This document shows positions 47,908 to 60,500 of a stretch of DNA of 64,000 nucleotides, piece by piece. The notes beneath the pieces were generated by a model that saw only the letters and a list, made by a program, of their open reading frames with translations, was not told the origin of the DNA and made no database searches. A program made the translations under genes and the position numbers. Source of the stretch: Pachypanchax playfairii (Eukaryota > Chordata > Actinopteri > Cyprinodontiformes > Aplocheilidae); assembly GCA_006937955.1 (NCBI GenBank), contig SSNP01000191.1, forward strand, positions 534,698 to 598,697, written 5' to 3'. Each line of letters starts with the position of its first letter. Positions within the stretch are counted from its first letter, which is position 1.

Positions 47908-48249
47908 TTAGTACAAATTCATAAATCCTCTTGAATTGAAAAGTGAAACATGACCTGGATTAGTATATGTGGTTGTCAGTGAGCCCACTGTTGCCTCATC
48001 TTTGTTTTTTTCTTGTGCAGAACAAATCCGCATGTTTCCTTCGAGGAAGGAAAAATGACGAGCAATGAAGCGATCAGCTCGGTTAGGCAAGTTTTCATGT
48101 TTGAAAAGGCCGTGTTTTATGTTTTTGAACTTCGCTTCAACAGTGGCTGAGCTTGCTGTGATGTTGGTGCTTTGGAATGCCGGGACCATTATTCCTGTCC
48201 AGAGTGGCAAGTAACTTGCAAGAACTCTGAATGACCTATAATATAAAGT
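47908..48249 (-). pseudogene. Transposase-like remnant inside the foldback element
   Basis: An open frame of about 113 codons on the minus strand has convincing protein character: SYLPLWTGIMVPAF, then NITASSATVEAKFKNIKHGL and LPNRADRFIARHFSFLEGNM. Its first codons lie in the right inverted arm, directly after a TAA at 48250-48252; there is no ATG at its start. I recall similar segments in fish and insect proteins of uncertain transposon type (MULE/NOF-like) but cannot name the family with confidence. It is a fragment only: no catalytic triad can be assigned. Confidence 0.45.
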
Positions 48250-48338
48250 TTAATATCTCAGAAACAGTAGCAGCACAAACGAAGTACTAACCGAGCAGCC
48301 TATTTGCCTGCACTTTTCAGGTGGGTGGGGGGTGAGCT

Positions 48339-48427
48339 GTGTGTTTGTAAACGTGCGTAGCACCGCAGCCAGCCTCTGTGTTCCTACATGCACGTTCCCG
48401 TCGTGGCTCCACAGCCGTTGCCCAGCG
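48339..48427 (+). promoter_or_regulatory. Putative core promoter / 5' UTR of sptlc2
   Basis: The sequence turns GC- and CpG-richer from here to about 48640, as expected of a CpG-type vertebrate promoter, and no TATA box is seen. An ATG at 48388 lies 40 nt upstream of, and out of frame with, the main start. The transcription start is not determinable; part of the 5' UTR could lie in the foldback arm upstream. Confidence 0.45.
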
Positions 48428-48550
48428 ATGACCGAAAGCCCCGCGACCAAACCATCCAATGGGGAAGTGAGTCAGCATGTGAAGAACGGGCTGAAACCGG
48501 GCAGGAACGGTTTCCTGAAGACCGTCCGCTGCCACCAGGACGAGGAAGAG
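48428..48550 (+). CDS. sptlc2: sptlc2 exon 1 (residues 1-41)
   Basis: Starts at the first in-frame ATG (MTESPATKPSNGE), with G at -3. Encodes the variable, hydrophilic N-terminus. The donor is GAG|GTGAGG, phase 0. If the donor were missed, the frame would stop 39 nt further on. Confidence 0.85.
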
Positions 48551-51500
48551 GTGAGGCCCGGGATGTTCGGAATGAAGATGTTTGGTTAGTGGGGGAAACG
48601 TCCACAGTGGTCCCGGAACCAACCGGACGATTCTGGTGCTGCTGTCACTACCATATTATTATTATTATATTATTATACTACCATATGTCTGAAGGCAGCT
48701 ATCCGGGCTGAGCCCGCAGTTTGCTGACATCAAGTTCTGATGAGTCTCTGCATTTCGCGCCAAACTTGGTAGGAAATAGTCCTGGTTAAAGAGTTTAATC
48801 TTTATTAACGCTATATATCTTTCAAAAATAAGAACACAACAAATTAGCTTCAGTTATTAAGAGTTGTTTTTTAATTCGGCTTAATAACATGTGCATTATA
48901 AACTTTATAATTGGACTTGTGGAGGTGCACACCCTCTCAGCAGTTTTTAGGGAGAGGTCTGTTTGGGGCGGCTGCCAAGAATCTGATTCTTGGAAAATGT
49001 GCCAAATCTTAGTTTGGATCAGTGAATTGTTTGTTCCAGATTTGAAAATGGAATTTAACACAGACTGGGTGTAGTATCATGGAAGTCCAGTTTGTTGTTT
49101 CAGAACCAGCCCATCACTTTGGAACTGTTTACCTTTCTTTCCAGGTAAATTTCAGTGAACCTGTCTCTGAATTTTCTGACAAGAAGTTGAGTGTTTGTTT
49201 TGTTTTTGAAATATTTGAAACTTTATTCAAATCCAGCTGTGGATTGAATGTTATCTCTATTCCAGAGGTTTCTATTAAAATGAGGAAAGTATGGCATGTT
49301 ATTGTACGTCTGTGTTTAATCAGAACACCTGTTGGTGTGAAGCTACCTGTTGGAACAGCCTACATTTAGAGGCTACTTTTTCTACTAAGCTAATTAAATT
49401 TCCCTTCTGGCTGCACCTTGTTTAACTTTTCCAATTCCAATTAGCAGGTCCCTTCAGACAAATGATCATGCTGTTGCTGACATGGGGATTTAGGCTCATG
49501 GGCGTGTCCGTATGATACACCTGTATTTATTTATGGGATTTTTCTCCCAGTTCTGAGCTGAAACACTCATGTGGTTTAGATTGTGTTTTTTTTTTTTTTT
49601 ATAAACAGTTTGTTTCACTTCACACTCTGGTTGTGAGCCGATGTTCTGCAGCCGACCACAAACTTTAAAAATGAACCACTTGTTTAAAAAGTGTAACAAC
49701 AGCATGACGCATCAGTGGTGCTGCAGGAGTGTTTTTATCTCGGGTTAGCAGAGGAGATAATGATGTTTCACACTGCATTGAAAGTTCTGCAGAGTTCTAC
49801 TTTAGTCAGAGTTTTTTCATTTTAATGGAACCAAAATGTGATGAAATAAATGACATTTTGACAGTACGACCTGAAGAACACAGAGTTTGTTTTGCAACAC
49901 TGGCTTGTTGGTTTGAAACTCAATGCCTAGTGACTAAACCTCAGTTGGTTAGAGTTCATTCACATGACTGACTTACTGTTCAGTAAAGTATTTAACTGAG
50001 GCATGACTAGTCACATGTAGTGCCAAAAAGCAACGTGTGCAGGGACGAGCATGATGGGAAGACCAATGGCACGATGCCTGGAAAGTTGAATTTTACCTTC
50101 TCTGACTTCTTATCAGTAGTTCTGTAGAGAAATTGGCACACGGAAGCACATTTTTACCTCCTCAGGTTTACGTCAGTGCAGATCTTATTTGGAAGTCAAA
50201 TCCTACCGCTCAAGGTTTTCCTGTATTACAAGTGCGCGCATGAATCACAGGTGAACCATGTGCGCTGATATGTTGTGTATATAGGTTAGAGGTTTAATTA
50301 AATGCTGTAACCATTCAGTCTTACTGGAAATAACTATTATTGGTTCCATTATTTTTATTTTGGAGGTTTTGTTTTGTGATTTTTTTTCTTTGTTGTACTT
50401 GAGTCAGAAAATGTGCATTATAGGAACTGCTGTGTAAAATACAATATATTATTAGCATATAGTCATACACATTCAGACAGGCGTTTTGCAATGAGATTCT
50501 GAGTTTATAATTATGAGAAAAGGTTAAGATGGTTATTAATCATTATGACACTCGAGAGGAAGGAGGTGATAACGCTGCCTTAATTAATGTAATGAATATG
50601 AGTCATGAATATCAATGTTAGTGGTTTCTATACTCCAGTTTGTCTAAATGTCACATTAAAATGCTTCACTGGTGTAAAGTTTTTATTATAATACATTAAA
50701 TAAATATTACAACAGATTCAATAACATTATAGCAGACAGCATAAATAATAAGACCAGTGGATTCCTGCCTGGTGAACATGGTGTCCTCCCTCTAGAGAAG
50801 CAACACGCATGTTTATTTTATTTTTTTTTTTACACAGGCCCACAGAGCATCTCATCATGGCAGCCTGTACAACCGACCCTTCACTGAGTCTTTTGAAGAG
50901 ACGCCCATGCTGGTGGCTGTTCTCACCTACATGGGTTACGGCATCCTCACCATCTTCGGTTACCTTCGTGACTTCCTCCGTTACTGGAAGATCGAAAAGT
51001 GCCACATTGCCAGAGAAAAGGAGGAACAAAAGGTGGGCGTGGCTGGATGGTTTAAAACTAGAAAAGCACACAGAGAGCGCAGACCTCCACCGAGCACCTC
51101 AGTTCTACACCCAGACCACTTACTGTGGTGTTACAGCCACATGCACTGAACACAGCTCTGTCTCTCAGTGTTAAAGAATCCTTTTTTTAAAAAAAAATCC
51201 TGGATCTGTACGATGATCCGGATCAGCCCAAAATGTAATCAGTTGTTATTTGACCCGGTCTGGATATTTCATAAAAATCCATCCACAACTTTTCAAGTTA
51301 TGTTGCTAACAAACAAACAAACAACCGCTAACAATACATAACACATGACATCCTCAGTGGCGGTGATGATAAAAATCATCAACTTCATCTCATGCGATGT
51401 AACTGTTACTTTTTGTTGCTGTTATTCCAAAAATAGAAAAAACCTTAAAACATTTACATTTTAAAGGTGGTATATGGAACATTTTCATTAAAAGCAATAT

Positions 51501-54500
51501 CTATAACAAAATAATGCCTCCACGGGGTGTTTAGAGGGTTGTAGAATGAAAATGCAGCATTTCCTTGAAAAATTATATTTGAAGTAAAATATTATAAAAT
51601 ATTAATTTTGACGGATACGACGTTGGCATTTTGTTTACATCTACCAGCCAATAGCTGGCAGAGCAGCGGGCACCATTTTGGGTTGCCTAATACCGTAAAT
51701 ACTGCAGCACAGTGAGGCTGGTACTGTGGAGTCTGCAGGTCAAGCAGCTGGAAGCACCAGGGACATGTGGTGATTATATACCTTATTTACTTGCCATAGT
51801 TGATTCCTCTGGGGTTTCTCATGTGACGAGCAAGTTCTCTGTGGAAATGTTTTTCATTAGCAGCTATTAGCAGCTAGCTAACACGGAGCTACATGTTGGT
51901 GAAGTGGAGGAGCTTCAGGCCACTTTGTGGACTGGAAGACACCCCACGGAGGATTGTATTGCTTTTTTTATTTTATTGGATAAGTGGGGCGTGCAGGATG
52001 GTGTGTGGGGAGGACAGAGGATCTTAAGAGGGGCTGCAGGAAGTTTTGGAGCCGCGGGACAACTATGAGCTCTTTGCCACGGACTGAATCGATGACTGAG
52101 CTACAAACAGGTAGGAGCTGCTTTTATCAGAGTCAGTGTGTGATCAGCGGGGCTGATTAGTGAACTGAACTCATGATATTTTATTGTCCTGCTCGGATTG
52201 GAGATCAGAGTGGGTTTGGTGAGGGGAATATTCGGCCGGAGCATCGGAGCGCGTGCACGGGGGTAAACAAGCCTGGCACCCAGATGGCTGAAGGCTTTGT
52301 GCCGTGTTACTGTGTTTTGAGTTCCATATCCCACCTTTAAGTCTCAATCATTTTTTTCTGGACTGCTTGAATTTAGTAAATTGAGAATAACTGAGTTAAA
52401 CTGAGTGTCTTCACCCAGAGTCCAAAGCAGAGACAACATGAAACCATCTAACTGCATTTTCTGAATCACATGCAGATAAAATGTCCTGAACTGCTCAGAT
52501 TGTCTCCAGCATGTTATGTAACCTTTAATATCCAAGGTCATTGTTTTTACTGTGTGTGTTTAAGGACAGGAAGCTGGTTGGGTTGATATGAACTCATTTT
52601 ATCTGTGTGATAACATCAAGCAGTGATTTCCTCCTGGAATCAAAACGACAGCAGTATATATTCTCACCTGCTGTGATTACAAATCACTCAACTGTCACAT
52701 ACTTCCTGTTGTAAACTGATTCTAGTGATTTCACTTGAAATTCTCACTTTGTTATAATGTTCTCTGTTCTTCCCTGATCAGGATTTCGTACCACTTTACC
52801 AGGACTTTGAGAACTTTTACACCAGGAACCTTTACATGAGGATAAGAGACAACTGGAACAGGCCGATATGTAGCGTCCCAGGAGCCAAGGTGGACCTGAT
52901 GGAACGAGTCTCCCACGACTACAACTGGACTTTTGAGTGAGTGAGATGTAGTTCCTATTCAAAAGTATAAAAGTATTTAAACAAACAGATGCAAGAAAAG
53001 GTGGTTTGTTTCATGTTTTGTGCCTGAGAAGAATCAGTGATTTAATTTGCTACGACTTCTGTCCACGAGTTGCAGCAGTATCAACTACAGTGAGATGGAT
53101 TTAGGTTGGATGAAAGAGGGAACTTCACAGAGGAAGGGGATTTTTCAACTTAAATAAAATCTGTTCTAAAGAAGCAAACAGATCATGTCTCCTTCTCTAC
53201 ACCTGTTCAGGTTTCTCAGCTGGACTTTCAGTCATTTTGTACTTTATATTCAGATTAAGATCCCAACCTCGTATGAAAGGTTTCTGGTGTTTTATAGAGA
53301 ACAGAGTTTAACTTAAGGGTCGACCAGAAAGACACAACCTTCAACGGGAAAGCCTGTTTCCAACATTTTATAGATAAACTTGTTTAATTCTGGTTACAAA
53401 GTGTTTGAAGCTGCTGTAATAAAATGAGTTCCAGGTGACATGCAGGTTGTTACTGTGACAATCTGTCCACCATCTTTATCCAAAAATCAAGTAGATATAA
53501 TCACAAACTGAAGGATGTGACATATATATGAGTCATGTGTCTTTTGTTTGATTGAAATCTTTCAAGTCCTAATTAATTATCAGTTGTATCATTTTAATGT
53601 GAAACTGTGAGAGAAATCAAGTCGTTTAGATTTTTACCCCAAACCAGAGGTCCAAACATCCCAGAGTTTCTTCTCTGAGGTTTAAATAATGTTGTTTGAC
53701 AAAGAATTCCAAACATCTGATTGATAAAGTTAAATTACTGCCTTTCTTATCGTAACAGCTGAACAGATAGTTTTTATTGTTTTGTCTTATTTCATGTGTG
53801 TTTGGTTTGTCAGAACCAAATCACTTCAGATTGAAGGTTTAGGTTGTAAAAACTAGAAAATCATCTGACTGATGGTTCATGTGTTTCTTTTCTCTCTGCT
53901 AACAGATACCCAGGTCGGGTCGTGAAGGATGTGATTAACTTGGGTTCATATAATTACCTCGGCTTCTCTGAGAATACGGGTCTGTGTGCTGACGCTGCAG
54001 CCAAGGTCACCATGACGTACGGGGTTGGAGTGGCGAGCACCAGGCAGGAGATTGGTACAAAACACACACACTGATGAGCATGTTCAGGTCTGCTGTGATG
54101 TCATGCAGTGTCATGTGACCTGAGCATGATTACTTTCAATCTGAGTTTCATTGATGAAGCACTTCAAACTACATAAGAATGAAGTAAAACGCAGCCGGTC
54201 ATCTGACAAGCAGGTTGTTACTGATACAGCTGAACTGTGATGCAGAGATTCCTGCCATACTGTTCAGATGTTAGCAGATGGAAGACGTTGATGTGTGCCT
54301 GAACTGAACGGTGGGGGAGACTTTCTGTCTCTGTTTTTTAAGTGTTGCATCATGTCGGGTCTGTCTTCAGGCAACCTGGACCGACATGAGGAGATGGAGA
54401 AACTGGTGGCTAAGTTCCTCGGTGTTGAGTCAGCCATGGCGTTCGGGATGGGCTTCGCAACCAACTCCATGAACATACCAGCACTTACCGGCAAGGTAAA

Positions 54501-57500
54501 GTCAAACATCTGCATGTTGGATTTCTGTTTATCTGGCTGAATTTTTTTTGCTGTTTCTCAGCCTGTATCTCACTTCAGCATATTTAAAATAGATAACAGT
54601 TGCTATCTTACATGCAGCTGCTAAACCATCCCATAATATTAAACTAGCAGCAGATGCAGTCTGAACTTCCACACTGGGGCGACGAGTTACTGCCAGAATA
54701 ATTCTAGAAACAGAAGTCCAGAGTTGTTTATTTAGTTGCAGATCAGGTTCTTTTTGGTTCTAACGGTGGAACGTGTGAGACGGTTTCATGCTCCTGTTCC
54801 TGTGGAACAATGTGAACTCACTGTTAAAGGTTCTGCAGTCGACATAAAGCCCGTTTAGATGTAAATAACTGACATGAAGTTTGTCTGGTGTTCTGCAGGG
54901 GTGTCTGATCCTGAGTGATGAACTGAACCATACGTCTCTGGTTCTTGGAGCCAGACTCTCCGGTTCCACCATCAGAGTCTTTAAACACAACAGTAAGAGT
55001 TCTCCACTCAGTCTGTGTTCTATGTGTTTACTTCTTTTCTTTCACATTCAGTCTAGTCTCTACCAGTTTTAACGTTTGTATTTGTTATTCTGTCGTGTTG
55101 ATTGTTTCCTGTTACTGTCTTTTATACTCTTTATGTGTCACGCTGGTCGACTGCAGTTGTTTCTAAATGTACTTTATGAATAAGTTTGCGCTGGTGATGT
55201 TTCAGATGTTTTCACTTCTTCTTAAAATGAAGTTAAAAATTCCTCCTTACAGACAGTAAAACAGGTCCGATAGGTGTCTGACAGAAAGCCTGTTCTAATT
55301 AAATGTTGACATTTTAAATCAGCTGTAGATGTTTATCTGTGGCTGTTGTTTCTGTCAGACATGCAGAGTCTTGAGAAACTGCTGAGAGACGCTATAGTTC
55401 ACGGGCAGCCGAGGACTCACAGACCCTGGAAGAAGGTCCTTATAGTTGTGGAGGGAATTTACAGGTAAACAAACATAAAATCTGATTTAGTTTAACTTTA
55501 TCTTATTATTATTATTATTATTGACTGTTATTCTCAGCCTCTAAGACTGAAGTTATTTTTGCAGCTCTGAGGTGTTAATGGTGTTATTTTAAAACGTTTT
55601 AATTTTTATTAAACTTCACTGAGGCAATGGCTGATGGTGTGAAATGGCAGCTTGACCTCTATCAGACGGTCCCCGGACAGCTACAGTGTAGTTTACCCAC
55701 CAGAGTATGACTGATGATGATGATGGATGTGTGTTATAGATTAGTAACTGGCACTGCTGAGCTGCTCAGTGGTCAATGGCAGTGTTAGATGTCAACAGTT
55801 CAAGTGTTTCTCGTGAACTCTTTCATCACATCTGTTTTGAGGTGACAGGGTGGGCGTGGCCTAATGTGGGAGGTCATTCAGTCTGTTTCAGACACCAGGC
55901 AGCCCACTGCTCTTCAGAAAAGCTTTAAATGTAGAGAATAAATTTGTTTCCCTACAAGATCAATAAAGTATCAATCAGATGTTCATGTAGCCATCAGCGA
56001 CACAGAAACAGAAAACTCTGATGATTACAGTCACCGGAGGGTCCGGTATGTTCTGAAGCACATGGAAAACTTAACTGCAGTAACATCCTGCTCTACCTGT
56101 GTTCCCTGTAGTATGGAGGGCAGTATAGTTCGCCTTCCAGAGGTGATCGCTCTGAAGAAACGCTACCGGGCCTACCTTTACCTGGACGAGGCCCACAGCA
56201 TCGGAGCCCTGGGTCAGAGGGGACGAGGCGTGGTGGATTACTTTGGTCTTGACCCCTGTGATGTGGATGTCATGATGGGCACCTTTACCAAGAGTTTCGG
56301 GGCTGCAGGGGGATACATAGCAGGGAAAAAGGTAAGGCCTTAGCTTTCCTTTCTGAGCAGCGTTAACACGCTTCCACTAAACATATTAACATGTTACAGA
56401 GTGCCAACACGCTTCCACCTCATGAACACGTGATGTTAACACGTTACAGAGTTCCAACACGCTTCCACCTCATGAACACGTGACGTTAACACGTTACAGA
56501 GTCCCGACACGCTTCCACCTCATGAACACGTAATGTTAACATGTTACAGAGTCCCAACACGCTTTCACCTCATGAACACGTAACATTAACATGTTACAGA
56601 GTTCCAACACACACGCTTCCACCTCATGAACACGTAATGTTAACATGTTACAGAGTCCCAACATGCTTCCACCTCATGAACACGTAACATTAACATGTTA
56701 CAGAGTTCCAACACACACGCTTCCACCTCATGAACACGTAATGTTAACATGTTACAGAGTCCCAACACGCTTTCACCTCATGAACACTTAACATTAACAT
56801 GTTACAGAGTCCCGACACGCTTCCACCTCATGAACACGTAACGTTAACATGTTACAGAGTCCCAACACGCTTTCACCTCATGAACACGTAACGTTAACAT
56901 GTTACAGAGTCCCAACACGCTTTCACCTCATGAACACGTAACGTTAACATGTTACAGAGTCCCAACACGCTTTCACCTCATGAACACGTAACGTTAACAT
57001 GTTACAGAGTTCCAACACGCTTCCACTTCATGAACACGTAATGTTAACATGTTACAGAGTCCTAACACGCTTCCACCTCATGAACACGTAACGTTAACAT
57101 GTTACAGAGTTCCGACACGCTTTCACCTCATGAACACGTAACGTTAACATGTTACAGAGTTCCGACACGCTTTCACCTCATGAACACGTAACGTTAACAT
57201 GTTACAGAGTCCCAACACGCTTTCACCTCATGAACACGTAACGTTAACATGTTACAGAGTCCCAACACGCTTTCACCTCATGAACACGTAACGTTAACAT
57301 GTTACAGAGTTCCAACACGCTTCCACTTCATGAACACGTAGTGTTAACATGTTACAGAGTCCTAACACGCTTCCACCTCATGAACACGTAATGTTAACAT
57401 GTTACAGAGTCCCAACACGCTTCCACCTCATGAACACGTAACGTTAACATGTTACAGAGTCCCAACACGCTTTCACCTCATGAACACGTAACGTTAACAT

Positions 57501-60500
57501 GTTACAGAGTTCCAACACGCTTCCACCTCATGCACACGTAACGTTAACATGTTACAGAGTCCCAACACGCTTCCACCTCATGAACACGTAACGTTAACAT
57601 GTTACAGAGTTCCAACACGCTTCCACTTCATGAACACGTAACGTTAACATGTTACAGAGTCCCAACACGCTTCCACTTCATGAACATGTAATGTTAACAT
57701 GTTACAGAGTCCCAACACGCTTCCACCTCATGAACACGTAACGTTAACATGTTACAGAGTCCCAACACGCTTTCACCTCATGAACACGTAACGTTAACAT
57801 GTTACAGAGTTCCAACACGCTTCCACTTCATGAACACGTAATGTTAACATGTTACAGAGTCCCAACATGCTTCCACCTCATGAACACGTAACGTTAACAT
57901 GTTACAGTGTCCCGACACGCTTCCACCTCATGAACACGTAACGTTAACATGTTACAGAGTCCTAACACGTTTCACCTCATGAACACGTAACGTTAACATG
58001 TTACAGAGTTCCAACACGCTTCCACTTCATGAACACGTAATGTTAACATGTTACAGAGTCCCAACACGCTTCCACCTCATGAACACGTAACGTTAACATG
58101 TTACAGAGTCCCAACACGCTTTCACCTCATGAACACGTAACGTTAACATGTTACAGAGTTCCAACACGCTTCCACCTCATGAACACGTAATGTTAACATG
58201 TTACAGAGTCCCAACACGCTTCCACCTCATGAACACGTAACGTTAACATGTTACAGAGTCCCAACACGCTTTCACCTCATGAACACGTAACGTTAACATG
58301 TTACAGAGTTCCAACACGCTTCCACTTCATGAACACGTAACGTTAACATGTTACAGAGTTCCAACACGCTTCCACTTCATGAACACGTAATGTTAACATG
58401 TTACAGAGTCCCAACACGCTTCCACCTCATGAACACGTAACGTTAACATGTTACAGAGTCCCAACACGCTTCCACTTCATGAACATGTAATGTTAACATG
58501 TTACAGAGTCCCAACACGCTTCCACCTCATGAACACGTAACGTTAACATGTTACAGAGTCCCAACACGCTTCCACCTCATGAACACGTAACGTTAACATG
58601 TTACAGAGTCCCAACACGCTTTCACCTCATGAACACGTAACGTTAACATGTTACAGAGTTCCAACACGCTTCCACCTCATGAACACGTAATGTTAACATG
58701 TTACAGAGTCCCAACATGCTTCCACCTCTTGAACACGTAACGTTAACATGTTACAGAGTCCCAACACGCTTCCACCTCATGAACACGTAACGTTAACATG
58801 TTACAGAGTTCCAACACGCTTCCACCTCATGAACACGTAATGTTAACATGTTACAGAGTCCCAACACGCTTCCACCTCATGAACACGTAACGTTAACATG
58901 TTACAGAGTTCCGACACGCTTTCACCTCATGAACACGTAACGTTAACATGTTACAGAGTCCCAACACGCTTTCACCTCATGAACACGTAACGTTAACATG
59001 TTACAGAGTTCCAACACGCTTCCACTTCATGAACACGTAATGTTAACATGTTACAGAGTCCTAACACGCTTCCACCTCATGAACACGTAACGTTAACATG
59101 TTACAGAGTTCCAACACGCTTCCACCTCATGAACATGTAATGTTAACATGTTACAGAGTCCCAACATGCTTCCACCTCATGAACACGTAACGTTAACATG
59201 TTACAGAGTTCCAACACGCTTCCACCTCATGAACACGTAATGTTAACATGTTACAGAGTCCCAACACGCTTCCACCTCATGAACACGTAACGTTAACATG
59301 TTACAGAGTTCCAACACGCTTCCACCTCATGAACACGTAATGTTAACATGTTACAGAGTCCCAACATGCTTCCACCTCATGAACACGTAACGTTAACATG
59401 TTACAGAGTCCCAACACGCTTCCACCTCATGAACACGTAACGTTAACATGTTACAGAGTCCCAACACGCTTTCACCTCATGAACACGTAACGTTAACATG
59501 TTACAGAGTTCCAACACGCTTCCACCTCATTAACACGTAACGTTAACATGTTAGAGTCCTAACACGTTTCCACCTCATGAACACGTAACGTTAACATGTT
59601 ACAGAGTCCCAACACGCTTCCACCTCATGAACACGTAACGTTAACATGTTACAGAGTCCCAACACGCTTCCACCTCATGAACACGTAACGTTAACATGTC
59701 ATAGAGTCCCAACACGCTTCTACCTCATGAACACGTAACGTTAACATGTCATAGAGTCCCAACACGCTTCCACCTCATGAACACGTAATGTTAACACGTT
59801 ACAGAGTTCCAACACGCTTCCACCTCATGAACACGTAACGTTAACATGTTACAGAGTCCCAACACGCTTCCACCTCATGAACACGTAACGTTAACATGTT
59901 ACAGAGTCCCAACACGCTTCCACCTCATGAACACGTAACGTTAACATGTTACAGAGTCCCAACACGCTTCCACCTCATGAACACATAACATATTAACATG
60001 TTAAGAGTCTCTGACTCAAAGGAAGCTGGTCTCTCTCTGGTGTTTTTAGTTTATTGTTAGATATCAAATGTTATCACAACAAGACTTTATCCTTGTTTCT
60101 GTGACTGATTGACTTTTTAAACTGCTGCTGAGCTTCCAGAACAAAACTAATGATCCAGAAAATGAATCTTTGCCCTGAGACTGTGCCAGCGAGTTACTGG
60201 ATGGAGCTGTAACCATCACAAAACAAAACAAACATGTCAAAGAATTTTCAATTCAGTTTTATTTAGAAGGTGCAAATTCATAACAAATGTAATTTACTGA
60301 AAAATCAAATCTACTTGAGTGACACAAAGTATTAATTAATTAACATTTTTGCTAATGTTTTATCACCATTACTGTTTTAACTGTTGTAGTATATTTTTGT
60401 GTTTTTTGTTTTGTAAAAAAATTCTGTCAGTTTTTTCTTTAATGAGTCAAGTAGTGAAACTAAAGAACTTTAAAGATCTGCAGGAAAAACAACTTTTTCT

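Larger units (their letters stand above)
47218..48338. mobile_element. Foldback-type DNA element just upstream of sptlc2
   Basis: The left arm (47218-47363) and right arm (48222-48338) are inverted copies of each other. They share AGTGCAGGCAAATAGGCTGC, CTCGGTTAGT, TTTCTGAGATATTAAACTTT and GGTCATTCAGAGTTC. The right arm lacks about 29 bp. Inside the left end the arm runs into ~144-bp direct repeats (47267-47657), and on the right it runs into a transposase-like open frame on the minus strand. Inverted arms with internal tandem repeats recall foldback (FB/NOF-type) elements; the superfamily is an inference. The true outer ends and a target duplication were not identified. The right arm ends only about 90 bp before the sptlc2 start codon. 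Confidence 0.6.

Noticed and set aside
56361..60008. CRISPR-like regular repeat pattern
   Set aside because: The 50-bp units are contiguous with no unique spacers, and the context is a vertebrate intron; it is a minisatellite.
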